DNA of 50,439 nucleotides, taken from the NCBI GenBank assembly GCA_964408185.1, contig CAYOYK010000017.1, positions 1 to 50,439 on the forward strand. The letters run 5' to 3'. Positions 50,400 to 50,439 of the stretch are shown here, piece after piece. The DNA comes from CAYOYK01 sp964408185 (lineage in GTDB: Bacteria > Bacillota > Clostridia > Christensenellales > Aristaeellaceae). Each line of letters starts with the position of its first letter. Position 1 is the first letter of the stretch. Made by a program: the position numbers and the translations under genes. A model generated the notes under the pieces. It saw only the letters and a list, made by a program, of their open reading frames with translations. It did no database searches and was not told the origin of the DNA.

Positions 50400-50439
50400 A
50401 AGTTGGGGTACAGCCACAAAAAAGGAGTGACAAGAGGGA

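Noticed and set aside
50300..50439. Right end as a defined insertion-sequence terminus
   Set aside because: No matching inverted repeat partner or transposase motif is visible within the window.

Overview
The window is a GC-rich chromosomal segment of an endospore-forming member of the Firmicutes, most likely class Clostridia. The evidence is SpoIIE with a Spo0A/sigma-A-type promoter, a GerMN protein, the Asp23-FakA-RecG order, a T-box leader in front of ileS, an Rrf2-IscS-IscU set, an ECF-transporter S component, and many GTG/TTG starts behind strong AGGAGG Shine-Dalgarno sequences. No tRNA, rRNA, CRISPR array or complete mobile element was seen. Genus-level placement cannot be made from the sequence alone.

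Layout. 1-5700 (minus strand): a translation/RNA-modification block with partial tgt, an RluA/RluD-type pseudouridine synthase, an RlmI-like methyltransferase, and ileS with its own promoter and T-box. 5900-9500 (plus): a double-GerMN sporulation-type protein, a fused RNase PH/RdgB, a GNAT acetyltransferase and a YfcE-like phosphoesterase. 9600-12150 (minus): an operon of ECF-type sigma factor, membrane anti-sigma-like protein and secreted solute-binding protein, with no transport permease. 12370-17760 (plus): an Rrf2 regulator coupled to IscS and IscU, an HflX GTPase with an N-terminal JAMM-like domain, and two M15 (VanY-type) D,D-carboxypeptidases. 17780-20800 (plus): parA-parB followed by a third M15 homologue that has lost its catalytic residues. 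20890-23160 (minus): a GNAT protein coupled to a membrane protein with a Pro/Gln/Met-rich repeat region. 23370-27530 (plus): asp23-fakA-recG.

27600-29490 (minus): NagB-like deaminase coupled to a fusion of an XRE helix-turn-helix with a BadF/NagK-type sugar kinase. 29785-30765 (minus): a stand-alone ATP-pyrophosphatase subunit of GMP synthase. 30860-31100: the decayed remnant of an ABC-transporter ATPase. 31196-36285 (plus): an ECF S-component, nth, obg, yhbY, then a small PD-(D/E)XK nuclease-like protein translationally coupled to a SNF2-family ATPase, which is the best candidate for an undescribed system. 36286-36942 (minus): a LysM protein behind a sigma-E-like promoter. 37130-43525 (plus): a giant secreted protein of about 2,130 residues built of SdrD/Cna-B-like repeats. 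43559-45895 (minus): spoIIE. 46060-48032 (plus): ApbE flavin transferase with a membrane-anchored double FMN-binding protein, its probable substrate. 48103-50181 (minus): a cytoplasmic GH3 glycosidase. The right edge holds a promoter, a 9-codon open frame and a second ribosome-binding site for a gene outside the window.

Adjacent genes are often joined by 4-nt ATGA/TTGA stop-start overlaps, so the coupled pairs (sigma/anti-sigma, rrf2/iscS, nagB/HTH-kinase, nuclease/SNF2, M15 pair) probably work together. All assignments come from reading motifs and gene order; no database search was made.
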